Shown here piece by piece: positions 1-7,069 of a stretch of DNA of 7,680 nt. The notes below the pieces were generated by a model that saw only the letters and a list, made by a program, of their open reading frames with translations, did not search any database and was not told the DNA's origin. The number at the start of each line of letters is the position of its first letter. Within the stretch, counting starts at the first letter, position 1. The position numbers were made by a program, and so were the translations under genes. Location of the stretch: the NCBI GenBank assembly GCA_002688155.1, contig NZCH01000009.1, positions 1-7,680 on the forward strand. The letters are read 5' to 3'. The DNA is from Phycisphaerae bacterium. Its GTDB lineage: Bacteria > Planctomycetota > Phycisphaerae > Phycisphaerales > Phycisphaeraceae.

Positions 1-836
1 AGATCGAGCCACTTCTGCACGTCGGTTCTGTGGGTGAACTCGGCGTCCTTGCCAGCACCCTTTGCCTCGAAGAACTCGTTGAGGTCGAACTCGTCGAACT
101 CTCCCTGATTCGCAACGGCAATCAACTCGTCAGGCATCTGGTGCGTGAACAGACGCATCTCCGGGAGTGCCCCGTACGGGTTCCAGGCGTCCGGTTGCGC
201 GACGGCGTACTCTGCCTTGGCGCGCTGCTCATCGGTGAGCGTCGCAAGTGGCGAGCCTGCGGCCTTGTTCGGGCCGGACGTGATCGCCTGGGCGTCGATG
301 CCCCAGCGCGTCATCAGTGGCTTGAGGCTGATCAGTTGCATGACGACGCCGATGCTGCCGGTGACTGTCGAAGGGTATGCGATGCAGTGATCCGCGGCGC
401 AGGCGATGTAGTAGCCACCGCTGGCGGTGACGTCCATCATCAGTGCAATGACCGGGGTTGCGGTGTCGGCCTTGAACCGCACGATCTGGCGGTACATGGC
501 GTCGGAGGCGGTGACGGTGCCGCCGGGGCTGTTGATTCGGAGGATGACGGCCTTGACGTTGTGATCGGCGCGGACGGCCTGGAGTTTCTCGTGCAGGAGA
601 CTGACAGGGTTTTCCCCGCGGCCGAGCAGGTGGCGTCGGCTTGCGTTGTAGATCATGCCGGTCACGTCGATGATGGCGACGCGCGTGGCGCCGGCGCCTG
701 GTTCGTCGATGACGGTCGAACTGGTCAGGCGCTTGTTGGCGCCGCCGGTATCGATGGTGAATGTGACGGGCCCGCACGCGGGCAGGGTCAGGGTTGCCGC
801 CAGGAGCGCCAAAATCGTCAGTATAAGGCGTTGCAT
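1..836 (-). CDS. sppA: S49-family signal peptide peptidase (SppA-like), probable lipoprotein, C-terminus cut by window edge
   Basis: Reads from ATG at 836 leftward through the window edge: 278 codons with no stop. Residues 1-20 form a hydrophobic signal segment ending LPA-C21, a lipobox-like site (proline at -2 is less usual), so it is probably a lipid-anchored envelope protein. The S49 core is clear: ILRINSPGG at 98-106, TASGGYYIA at 137-145 with the nucleophile Ser139, a TGSIGV stretch at 159-164, and SGPNKAAGSP at 187-196 with Lys191 as the expected general base (B. subtilis SppA uses a Ser/Lys dyad in these motifs). The family degrades cleaved signal peptides and other membrane-associated peptides. 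After LTDEQRA (200-206) the sequence no longer resembles the usual SppA continuation; 207-278 is polar and acidic, although the frame stays open. No strong Shine-Dalgarno precedes the ATG. It is transcribed away from folE2, so it is probably a separate unit. The family call is firm; its exact substrate is unknown. Confidence 0.85.
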   Translation of the reverse strand, partial: MQRLILTILALLAATLTLPACGPVTFTIDTGGANKRLTSSTVIDEPGAGATRVAIIDVTGMIYNASRRHLLGRGENPVSLLHEKLQAVRADHNVKAVILRINSPGGTVTASDAMYRQIVRFKADTATPVIALMMDVTASGGYYIACAADHCIAYPSTVTGSIGVVMQLISLKPLMTRWGIDAQAITSGPNKAAGSPLATLTDEQRAKAEYAVAQPDAWNPYGALPEMRLFTHQMPDELIAVANQGEFDEFDLNEFFEAKGAGKDAEFTHRTDVQKWLD

Positions 837-1031
837 GGTTGTAACCCAGAAACGTATCAGCCCCAAGCCATCGGCACAGCATACTTTAATGCATGGTGAA
901 CGGTGACGCCGGAGTTGCCGACAGCCTGCGGCCTGCTGTTTTACTTCACAGCGCCCGCCCGAGGGCACAATTTGACTTCAGGCGGTAGAGGTTTTGCGGG
1001 CTTTTCGTGCAATCAGATGAGTTGCGGCGTT

Positions 1032-1060
1032 TTGCCTTCCGTATCGTGCAAACGTACGAT
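1032..1060 (+). promoter_or_regulatory. Possible sigma70-like promoter for folE2
   Basis: TTGCCT at 1032-1037 and TACGAT at 1055-1060 are separated by 17 bases; each hexamer matches the consensus at four of six positions. Transcription would start near 1067 and leave a leader of about 50 bases before the folE2 ATG. The match is modest for GC-rich DNA and could be chance. A second -35-like TTGACT at 972-977 has no acceptable -10 behind it. Confidence 0.25.
1043..1060. repeat. Short inverted repeat over the putative -10 of folE2
   Basis: ATCGTGC (1043-1049) and GTACGAT (1054-1060) are inverted arms separated by AAAC, with one mismatch that would be a G-U pair in RNA. The right arm coincides with the possible -10 box, so it could be an operator half-site pair or a leader hairpin. 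A chance origin is quite possible. Confidence 0.25.
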
Positions 1061-1117
1061 CATGTTGTCGGGGGGGCCAGGAACGCCGCCTGCGAACCCG
1101 ATGCGGAATATCAGACC

Positions 1118-1954
1118 ATGCCCACATCGACCCAAGTGAACGAGCCGAAGATCGTCGTTATGCCCGACGTGCAGGCTTCGCGGGACGATCGCAACATTGC
1201 GATCGACCGGGTCGGCGTTAAGCACATTCGCTATCCGATCAGTTTGCGCTGCCCCGCGACAGGTGGCGTGCAGCACACAGTGGCGCGGGTGAACATGTTC
1301 GTGGGCCTGCCGCATTACCAGAAGGGCACGCACATGAGCCGGTTTCTGGAGGTACTCAACCGGCACCATAGCGAGTTGCGGTCGGACCATATCATGGACG
1401 TCGTGGACGACATGCGACGCCGGCTCGAGGCTCAAGAGGCGCACCTGGAACTGACGTTTCCGTACTTCATCGACAAGAAGGCACCGGTGACGGGGTCGCC
1501 GGGCAAGCTGGACGTGGAGGTGACGTTCGAGGCGTCGTCGAGCAGCGATAAGGCGCACGACGACTTTGTGATGGGTATCAAGGTGCCTGGCGCGAGCTTG
1601 TGCCCGTGCTCGAAGGAAATCTCCGACTACGGAGCGCACAACCAGCGATGCGAGGTGGAGGCGAAGGTGCGGTTCACGCCGGGCAAGTACATGTGGATCG
1701 AGGAGTTGTTCGAGATCGTCGAACGCTGCGCCAGTGCACCGGTGTATGCGGTGCTCAAGCGGCCCGACGAGAAGTTCGTTACGGAGCAGGCGTACGACAG
1801 CCCGAGGTTCGTCGAAGACATTGTCCGTGACCTGGCGCTGATGCTCGATGATGAACCGCGCGTCGTCTGGTATCAGATCACCAGCGAGAACTTCGAGTCG
1901 ATTCACAACCACAACGCATACGCATGCATCGAACGCGGCAAACTGCGCGGTTGA
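1118..1954 (+). CDS. folE2: GTP cyclohydrolase IB (FolE2)
   Basis: A 278-residue protein that converts GTP to 7,8-dihydroneopterin triphosphate and formate, the first step of tetrahydrofolate (and related pterin) synthesis, in the cytoplasm. It is the FolE2/GCYH-IB type, not the FolE/IA type. The signature CPCSKEIS starts at Cys162; Cys162, Cys164 and His174 (in GAHNQR) have the same spacing as the metal-site residues Cys147, Cys149 and His159 of the Neisseria enzyme. Other family blocks are LKRPDE (213-218), FVED (231-234) and the C-terminal ENFESIHNHNAYA (257-269). Length is normal for the family. The ATG at 1118 was chosen over in-frame starts further upstream because family-like sequence begins just after it; the upstream residues look non-coding. 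Only a weak GGA precedes it. The stop codon overlaps the next gene's ATG by one base (TGATG), indicating translational coupling. GCYH-IB can use metals other than zinc, so zinc-responsive control is common in the family, but no Zur site was seen here. Confidence 0.97.
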   Translation: MPTSTQVNEPKIVVMPDVQASRDDRNIAIDRVGVKHIRYPISLRCPATGGVQHTVARVNMFVGLPHYQKGTHMSRFLEVLNRHHSELRSDHIMDVVDDMRRRLEAQEAHLELTFPYFIDKKAPVTGSPGKLDVEVTFEASSSSDKAHDDFVMGIKVPGASLCPCSKEISDYGAHNQRCEVEAKVRFTPGKYMWIEELFEIVERCASAPVYAVLKRPDEKFVTEQAYDSPRFVEDIVRDLALMLDDEPRVVWYQITSENFESIHNHNAYACIERGKLRG

Positions 1955-2238
1955 TGATTATGCGGCACGTGAATCTGTACGGCAAGAAGGCCTGTCCGTT
2001 GTGTGACCGGATCGAGGACGCTGTGCGGCCGACGATGCAGCGGTTGGTCGAGCGCGGCGAAGTACGGTTCGAAAAGCGAAACATCAACGACGATGACGCC
2101 TGGTACGATCAGTATTGGGACCGCATCCCGGTGCTCACGTGCGACGGGGACGTGTTGCTGGCGGGCAACCCGGACGCCAACCAGATCAAACATGCGATAT
2201 CGACGCTCGAGGAACTGACACGATGTCCACGAACCTGA
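1954..2238 (+). CDS. Glutaredoxin-like thioredoxin-fold protein (DUF836/Grx-2 type) with CPLC motif
   Basis: A 94-residue single-domain protein. The start VNLYGKKACPLCDRIEDAV (residues 6-24) is the typical beta-strand, CxxC, helix opening of small glutaredoxin-like proteins, with Cys14 and Cys17 as the redox pair. RIPV at 57-60 supplies the cis-proline (Pro59) that packs against the active site, followed by the usual LTCDGDVLLAG strand and turn. No signal peptide, so cytoplasmic. The ATG at 1954 overlaps the folE2 stop by one base and has no Shine-Dalgarno of its own; an ATG two codons later (1960) is an alternative. Its 3' end overlaps the dehydrogenase subunit gene by 16 bases. Such proteins reduce disulfides or mixed thiols. 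The context allows a role in protecting or maturing Fe-S or cofactor-bearing cysteines of the dehydrogenase or FolE2, but that is inference. Confidence 0.85.
   Translation: MIMRHVNLYGKKACPLCDRIEDAVRPTMQRLVERGEVRFEKRNINDDDAWYDQYWDRIPVLTCDGDVLLAGNPDANQIKHAISTLEELTRCPRT
2209..2214 (+). promoter_or_regulatory. Ribosome binding site for the fused diaphorase subunit, inside the preceding gene
   Basis: GAGGAA lies 8 bases before the ATG at 2223, within the coding part of the glutaredoxin-like gene. It is one of the better Shine-Dalgarno sequences in the window and fixes 2223 as the start, over an in-frame upstream start at 2115 that would lie deep inside the previous gene. Confidence 0.6.
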
Positions 2239-4025
2239 TCGCCCTGCAGAACAAGTTCCTTGGCCACGGGCAGACGGTCTACGACAAGCTGAGCAATCTG
2301 CACGAGCAGCAGGGTTACGTCAGCGATGGCGACATTACGTCGATTGCCGCGGAGTTTCACCTGCCGCCGGCGCATGTGCGCTCGACGGCCAAGTTCTATG
2401 AGGAACTGTCGCACGACAAGGCGGCGACGCATGTCGTGAAGGTCTGCAATGGTGAGGCCTGCCGCGCTGCGGGGTGCAGCGGCATCGAACGGCAGATGTG
2501 CGATGCGTTCAGCGTCGAACTGGGCGCAACGAGCGGCGATGGTGTGCGCGTTGAGTCCGTCGCCTGCCTGGGTTATTGCGGGCTTGGACCGAATGTGATG
2601 GTCGATGGGTTGCCCCTGGCGCTGTCGGATGGCGCTGCAACGGACAAGGTGGTTAAGCAGGTGCAACGCGGCGAGCCGCATGGGCTGACGGAGCCGGCCA
2701 ACGCGGTGTACAAGCCGGCGGACGGCGCCCCCTGTGTGCTGATGCGCCACTTTGATAAGGATATCGTGTCGTTCGACGCGTCGTGTGCGGCGGGCGTGTA
2801 CAGCGCACTGGAGCGAGCGGTGACGTCGATGTCGCCGCAGGCGGTGATCGATCAGGTTAAGGCAAGCCAGCTGCGTGGCCGTGGTGGTGCCGGGTTCCCA
2901 ACAGGGATCAAGTTCCAGACCGTCGCCGACTCGCAGGCCCAGGACGGCAGTGGCCGAAAGTTCGTCGTCGTTAATTTCGACGAGGGCGACGCCGGGTCGT
3001 ACATCGACAAAGAACTCATTGAGCGCGACCCGCATACGCAGCTCGAGGGCATCCTCATCGCCGCGTACGCGTGCGGGGCGCAGGAGGCAATCGTTTACGC
3101 GCGGTACGAATACCCACGTGCGCAGCGGATACTGCAGCAGGCGATCAACGAAGCGAAGGCCGGCGGCATGATCGGCGTGCCCTTGTTCGGCCGTGATTTT
3201 CAGTGCGACGTGCGCATGGTGGGCGGTCAGGGCGCGTACATCTGTGGCGAAGAGACGAGTTTGTTGCGGTCGCTCGAGGGCGTGCCCGCGTTGGTCAGCA
3301 CGCGGCCGCCATTCCCCGCACAAAAGGGTTTGTGGGATTGTCCGACGGCGGTGAACAATGTTGAGACGCTTCACAACCTGCCGTGGATCATCGAGCACGG
3401 CTGCGAGGCGTACGCGAAGTTCGGTCATGAGAAGTCGCGCGGCACCAAGGCCGTGAGCCTGAATACGCACGTGAAGCGGCCGGGGATGTACGAGGTCGAA
3501 CTTGGCACGACGCTTCGTGAGTTAATATTCGACCTCGCTGGCGGGATGGCGGACGGCCAGAGGTTCAAGGCCGTCCAGGTCGGCGGTCCGCTGGGAGGCA
3601 TTTTGCCCGAAATCCTGCTCGACACACCGCTGGACTTCGAGGCGATGGCCAGGGCCAAGGGCATCCTGGGCCACGCGGGTGTCGTCGTGTATTCGCAGGA
3701 GGACAACCTCGTTGAAATCTGCCGTGGGCTGATGCACTTCTGTGCGGTGGAAAGTTGTGGCAAGTGCTTCCCCTGCCGAATTGGCTCGGTGCGCGGTACG
3801 GAATTGTTCGACCAGATGATGGCCGATTCCTCCGTGGGCGGCGGCGCCACCGATGAACGCCTGAGTCTGTTGGCCGAGTTGTGTGAGACTATGAAGTACG
3901 GCTCACTGTGCGCCCTGGGCGGCATGATCCCGGCGCCGATTGAATGTCTTATGGAGTATTTCCCGGAGGAATTAGAGCCTTATCGACCGACACGCGATGG
4001 TAAGCCGCTGCCTATAATGAACTGA
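2223..4025 (+). CDS. fdsB: NAD(P)-linked formate dehydrogenase, fused gamma-beta (NuoE-NuoF-like) diaphorase subunit
   Basis: A 600-residue electron-transfer subunit that exchanges electrons between the alpha subunit's Fe-S chain and NAD(H). Residues 1-150 are a complete NuoE-like (FdsG) domain: a helical start followed by a thioredoxin-like fold with [2Fe-2S] ligands Cys75, Cys80 (CNGEAC), Cys115 and Cys119 (CLGYC). Residues from about 185 to the end are NuoF-like (FdsB): GRGGAGFPTG (219-228) and NFDEGDAGSYIDKELIERD (251-269) for FMN and NADH, GAYICGEETSLLRSLEG (337-353), a SLBB-type region at about 405-470, then SCGKCFPCR (511-519) with Cys512, Cys515, Cys518 and the distant Cys563 as [4Fe-4S] ligands. 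All expected ligands are present. In R. capsulatus and Cupriavidus, FdsG and FdsB are separate proteins; here they are one chain. The gene overlaps its predecessor by 16 bases and sits two genes before the catalytic subunit. A diaphorase of a hydrogenase or complex I would share these domains, but the neighbouring formate dehydrogenase alpha gene and fdhD decide the call. NAD versus NADP preference cannot be read here. Confidence 0.94.
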   Translation: MSTNLIALQNKFLGHGQTVYDKLSNLHEQQGYVSDGDITSIAAEFHLPPAHVRSTAKFYEELSHDKAATHVVKVCNGEACRAAGCSGIERQMCDAFSVELGATSGDGVRVESVACLGYCGLGPNVMVDGLPLALSDGAATDKVVKQVQRGEPHGLTEPANAVYKPADGAPCVLMRHFDKDIVSFDASCAAGVYSALERAVTSMSPQAVIDQVKASQLRGRGGAGFPTGIKFQTVADSQAQDGSGRKFVVVNFDEGDAGSYIDKELIERDPHTQLEGILIAAYACGAQEAIVYARYEYPRAQRILQQAINEAKAGGMIGVPLFGRDFQCDVRMVGGQGAYICGEETSLLRSLEGVPALVSTRPPFPAQKGLWDCPTAVNNVETLHNLPWIIEHGCEAYAKFGHEKSRGTKAVSLNTHVKRPGMYEVELGTTLRELIFDLAGGMADGQRFKAVQVGGPLGGILPEILLDTPLDFEAMARAKGILGHAGVVVYSQEDNLVEICRGLMHFCAVESCGKCFPCRIGSVRGTELFDQMMADSSVGGGATDERLSLLAELCETMKYGSLCALGGMIPAPIECLMEYFPEELEPYRPTRDGKPLPIMN

Positions 4026-4032
4026 CGAAACC

Positions 4033-4038
4033 GGAAAG
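4033..4038 (+). promoter_or_regulatory. Ribosome binding site for the 47-residue protein
   Basis: GGAAAG is placed 8 bases before the ATG at 4047, a spacing suited to initiation. It supports translation of the small gene and falls in the 21-base gap after the diaphorase subunit stop codon. Confidence 0.5.
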
Positions 4039-4046
4039 ACGTTGAA

Positions 4047-4190
4047 ATGACGATCGCAATTGAATTGGCCGGCGAGGAAGAACGCGCACTGGAGCAGTTG
4101 GCCCATGACAATGGTATCCAGGGACAAGTGCAATCTGCACTTAACCGCGCGTTGGGCAAGAACGCGGAGTTGTTCAGGCAATCGACTTGA
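4047..4190 (+). CDS. Small uncharacterised protein, ribbon-helix-helix-like pattern, between the two dehydrogenase genes
   Basis: A 47-residue open frame with its own ribosome binding site, lying 21 bases after the diaphorase subunit and 30 bases before the alpha subunit, on the same strand. I do not recognise it as a named family. It opens MTIAIELAGEEERALEQLA, a short beta-strand followed by a charged amphipathic helix, then a DNG turn (21-23) and a second helix VQSALNRALGKNAELF (28-43). That strand-helix-turn-helix order resembles ribbon-helix-helix antitoxins and small DNA-binding regulators, but conserved residues are too few to be sure. It has no cysteines, so no metal or Fe-S site, and no membrane segment. 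It does not look like FdsD, the small accessory subunit usually encoded at the end of fds operons. Possible roles are an operon regulator, an assembly factor or a small extra subunit. No toxin gene adjoins it, which argues against a toxin-antitoxin pair. Confidence 0.55.
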   Translation: MTIAIELAGEEERALEQLAHDNGIQGQVQSALNRALGKNAELFRQST

Positions 4191-4220
4191 CGAGCAGAGA
4201 CGCGGGGCACGGAATTTGAC

Positions 4221-7010
4221 ATGATCAGCAAAGCCACGGCCCCTTGCAAGGTCACGATTGACGGGCAGGAAATCGCCGTGGACCCGGGCACGACGATTCT
4301 GACGGCGTTGCGGGCACTGGGCGCGAACGTGCCGACGTTGTGTTATTCCGACCGGATGGATCCGTTCGGCGCATGTCGGACGTGTCTGGTCGAGCACGTG
4401 GGGCGCAAGCCGGTTGCGTCTTGTCACACGCCGGTGATGGACGGAGCGGCGTACCGTACGCACTCGGCGCTGCTGACGCGGCTGCGTCGTAACATCGCCG
4501 AGTTGATCGTTTCCGACCACCCGCTCGAATGCCTCGACTGCACGGCCAACGGGCGATGCGACCTGCAGAGCTTCGCGCAACAGGTCGGCTTGCGCACGCC
4601 ACGCTACGAAAATCCGCGTACGCACAATCCCGTCAACGACGATTCGCACCCGTTTATAAAACTGGAAATGTCCAAGTGCATCGGCTGCGCCAAGTGCGTG
4701 CGTGCGTGCGATACGGTGCAGGGCTCATTCATTCTGGCCATGTCCGGGCGCGGGTACGACGTGCAGGTCATTGCCGGCAACGACACGGGTTTCGAGGAAG
4801 CGGACTGCGCCAGTTGCGGTCAGTGTGTGGTCGAGTGTCCAGTCGCCGCGTTGGAAGAGCCGGGCACGCGCCAGTTTGGGCTGCCCGATGAAACGATCAC
4901 GACAACCTGCTCGTACTGCGGCGTCGGCTGCTCGCTGAACGTAAACACCAAGGACGGCCAGGTGGTCAACATCGTGCCCAACCCGCAGGGATCGGCCAAC
5001 AGAGGCCACGCGTGTGTCAAGGGTCGATTCGCCCATCAGTTCGCCCATTCGCCGGATCGGCTTACTCGGCCGCTGATCAAGGAAAGCGGCGTGTTCCGCG
5101 AAGCGTCCTGGGATGAGGCGCTGGATTTGATTACGACTCGATTCACCGAAATCAGGGACACGTACGGCCCCGATGGCTTCGCGATGATCAGCTCGTCGCG
5201 GTGCACGAACGAGGAGAACTTCCTGATGCAGAAGTTCGCCCGTGTGGTGATGGGAACGAATTCGATTGACAACTGCTCACGCGTGTGCCACTCACCATCA
5301 GCGTATGCGCTGGGCCAGGCACTGGGCACCGGCGCCGGGACGAATTCGTTTCAGGACGTTGAGGTATCAGACGTGCTGCTGATCGTCGGCGCCAACCCGA
5401 CCGAGGCGCACCCGGTGTTTGGTGCACGAATCAAGCAATCGGTGCTCGATGGTTGCAAGCTGATTGTGCTCGACCCGCGGAACACGGAACTGGCAAACCT
5501 GTCGGACGTACATTTGCCGCTGCGTCCCGGTTCGAACGTGGCGGTGATCAACGCACTGCAGCATGTGCTCATTGAAGAAGACCTGATCGACCCGCGGTTC
5601 ATCGCCGAGCACAGTGAAGGCTTTGAAGAGATTCGCGATGAGTTGAAGGACTGCACGCCCGAGTGGGCCAGCGGGATCAGTGGCGTCGCCCCAGACCTGA
5701 TTCGCGCCGCCTCGCGGTTGTATGCGTCCGGCAGCGCATCGCAGATTCTGTGGGGCCTGGGTGTCACCGAGGCCGGGCACGGCTCGAACGCCGCATTCGG
5801 GCTGATCAACATGGCGGTGATGACCGGCAACATCGGCCGGCCCGGCACCGGGGCCAGCCCCATTCGCGGGCAGAACAACGTCCAGGGCGCCTCCGACGTC
5901 GGCGCGCTACCCAACGTATTCAGCGACTATCGGCCGGTCACCGATGAGCAAGCGCGAGACGACCACCGCCGCGTCTGGGGCGTTGAGCCGCCAACCAACA
6001 ACGGCCTGCGCATCCCCGACATGTTCGATGCGGCACACGAGGGCACGCTCAAGGCCATGTACATCCTCGCCGAGGACGTCGCCCAGTCCGACCCGAACAC
6101 AACGCACGTTGTGGGCGCGCTTCAGTCGCTTGAGTTCATGGTTGTGCAGGAAATCTTCATGACCCCGACGGCGGAGCTGGCTGACGTCGTGTTGCCGGGT
6201 ACGACATTCCTCGAAAAAGAAGGCACGTTCGTCAACAGCGACCGGCGCATCCAGCGCGTTCGCAAGGTCATCGACCCGATTCCCGGGACGATGATGGACG
6301 GTGACATCACCAACACGATCGCGCGGCGCATGGGTAACGATCTTGGCCTGGACAACGGCCCGGGCACGCCGATCGAACCGTCGGGGATCATGGACGAGAT
6401 TGCCGCACTGTCGCCCAAGTGGGCCGGCGTCAGTTACGAGAAGATCGAGGAAAACGGATTTGTACAGTGGCCGTGCTGGGACAAGGACCATCCGGGCACG
6501 GACATCGTCCACCGCGACGGCGAGTTCCTGCGCGGCAAGGCGCGGCTCACGGCTACTCCGTGGCAGGAGCCCGGCGAGTTGCCCGATGATGAGTACCCGT
6601 TCATGCTCACGACCGGCCGGCAATTATTCCACTACAACGTCGGCACCATGACCCGTCGCACGGACGTGGCGAAGTTGCATAAGGGCAAGGGAGAAACGCT
6701 GCGCATCCACCCGAGCGACGCTCGCCGGCTGGGCGTTCGCGAGGGTGAACCCGTGCGCATCGTGTCACGTCACGGTCACGTCGTCGTGCGTGCGGAGATT
6801 ACCAGGGCCACGAACGCAGGCACCGTCTTCATGACGTTCCACTTCCCCGAGTCGCGCACAAACCTGCTCGTGTCCAGCGCTGCCGACGAATTCACCGGGT
6901 GCCCCGAATACAAGGTCAACGCGGTGCGGATCGAGAAGATCCGCACGGACGAGCACGTCGAACCGGTCGGATCGCCGGTCGACGCTGAGCCGGTGCCGGT
7001 TGGCAAGTGA
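4221..7010 (+). CDS. fdsA: NAD(P)-linked formate dehydrogenase, catalytic alpha subunit (molybdopterin, NuoG-like N-terminus)
   Basis: A 929-residue cytoplasmic enzyme that oxidises formate to CO2, or runs in reverse. The N-terminus is NuoG-like: [2Fe-2S] ligands Cys41, Cys52, Cys55 and Cys68; a His-Cys3 [4Fe-4S] site His100, Cys104, Cys107, Cys113; then two ferredoxin motifs, CIGCAKCVRAC (153-163) and CASCGQCVVEC (196-206). The catalytic part begins with CSYCGVGC (230-237) plus Cys265 for the Moco-proximal [4Fe-4S] cluster, followed by Lys267. RVCHSP (354-359) supplies the metal ligand Cys356 and catalytic His357; Arg549 in RGQNNVQGASDVG lies 193 residues after the ligand, the same spacing as Sec140 to Arg333 in E. 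coli FdhF. The ligand is cysteine, not selenocysteine. The dinucleotide-binding domain fills about 793-907. No Tat signal or membrane anchor. Length is close to R. capsulatus FdsA. A GGA 7 bases before the ATG is a modest ribosome site. The nearby fused diaphorase subunit and fdhD support NAD(P)-linked function. Mo or W use is not decidable from sequence. Confidence 0.96.
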   Translation: MISKATAPCKVTIDGQEIAVDPGTTILTALRALGANVPTLCYSDRMDPFGACRTCLVEHVGRKPVASCHTPVMDGAAYRTHSALLTRLRRNIAELIVSDHPLECLDCTANGRCDLQSFAQQVGLRTPRYENPRTHNPVNDDSHPFIKLEMSKCIGCAKCVRACDTVQGSFILAMSGRGYDVQVIAGNDTGFEEADCASCGQCVVECPVAALEEPGTRQFGLPDETITTTCSYCGVGCSLNVNTKDGQVVNIVPNPQGSANRGHACVKGRFAHQFAHSPDRLTRPLIKESGVFREASWDEALDLITTRFTEIRDTYGPDGFAMISSSRCTNEENFLMQKFARVVMGTNSIDNCSRVCHSPSAYALGQALGTGAGTNSFQDVEVSDVLLIVGANPTEAHPVFGARIKQSVLDGCKLIVLDPRNTELANLSDVHLPLRPGSNVAVINALQHVLIEEDLIDPRFIAEHSEGFEEIRDELKDCTPEWASGISGVAPDLIRAASRLYASGSASQILWGLGVTEAGHGSNAAFGLINMAVMTGNIGRPGTGASPIRGQNNVQGASDVGALPNVFSDYRPVTDEQARDDHRRVWGVEPPTNNGLRIPDMFDAAHEGTLKAMYILAEDVAQSDPNTTHVVGALQSLEFMVVQEIFMTPTAELADVVLPGTTFLEKEGTFVNSDRRIQRVRKVIDPIPGTMMDGDITNTIARRMGNDLGLDNGPGTPIEPSGIMDEIAALSPKWAGVSYEKIEENGFVQWPCWDKDHPGTDIVHRDGEFLRGKARLTATPWQEPGELPDDEYPFMLTTGRQLFHYNVGTMTRRTDVAKLHKGKGETLRIHPSDARRLGVREGEPVRIVSRHGHVVVRAEITRATNAGTVFMTFHFPESRTNLLVSSAADEFTGCPEYKVNAVRIEKIRTDEHVEPVGSPVDAEPVPVGK

Positions 7011-7069
7011 TCGCAGGTGCCATCCTGGACGTTGATCGCATCATCTTTTCTGACCATGTGCTGGTATAA

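Larger units (their letters stand above)
837..1117. other. Divergent intergenic region between the peptidase gene and folE2
   Basis: These 281 bases separate the start of the minus-strand peptidase gene from the start of folE2 and should hold the promoters of both. Open frames here give low-complexity, cysteine- and proline-rich translations that look like chance. No Zur-type palindrome, riboswitch or T-rich terminator was recognised by eye. A weak sigma70-like pair and an inverted repeat at 1032-1060 are listed separately. Confidence 0.6.

Noticed and set aside
30..899. A 289-codon plus-strand open frame opposite the S49 peptidase
   Set aside because: The minus-strand frame encodes clear S49 motifs with a lipoprotein signal; the plus-strand translation is valine-, glycine- and arginine-rich with no family features.
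903..1139. A 78-codon plus-strand open frame in the intergenic region running into folE2
   Set aside because: Composition is cysteine- and proline-rich and gene-unlike, it overlaps the true folE2 start in another frame, and there is no ribosome site.
1013..1912. A 299-codon minus-strand open frame opposite folE2
   Set aside because: Antisense shadow of an unmistakable FolE2; the translation is arginine/histidine-rich and has no domain.
2109..3470. A 453-codon open frame on the minus strand, opposite the fused diaphorase subunit
   Set aside because: It is the complement of a strongly supported NuoE/NuoF gene; GC-rich codon use on the plus strand leaves few stops on the other. Its translation is arginine- and histidine-rich without any recognisable motif.
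4047..4190. Toxin-antitoxin pair built on the ribbon-helix-helix-like small protein
   Set aside because: No toxin-like gene adjoins it on either side; both neighbours are dehydrogenase subunits, so an operon-related role is likelier.
5282..5300. Possible selenocysteine at the formate dehydrogenase active site
   Set aside because: The metal-ligand codon in the RVCHSP motif (residue 356) is TGT/TGC-type cysteine, and the frame has no internal TGA, so this is a cysteine enzyme.
5907..6623. A 238-codon minus-strand open frame opposite the alpha subunit
   Set aside because: Lies entirely within the conserved molybdopterin domain coding sequence and has no recognisable features of its own.
7032..7045. 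FNR-type site TTGAT-N4-ATCAA after the alpha subunit gene
   Set aside because: The left half matches but the right half reads TCATC; only a half-site, expected often by chance.
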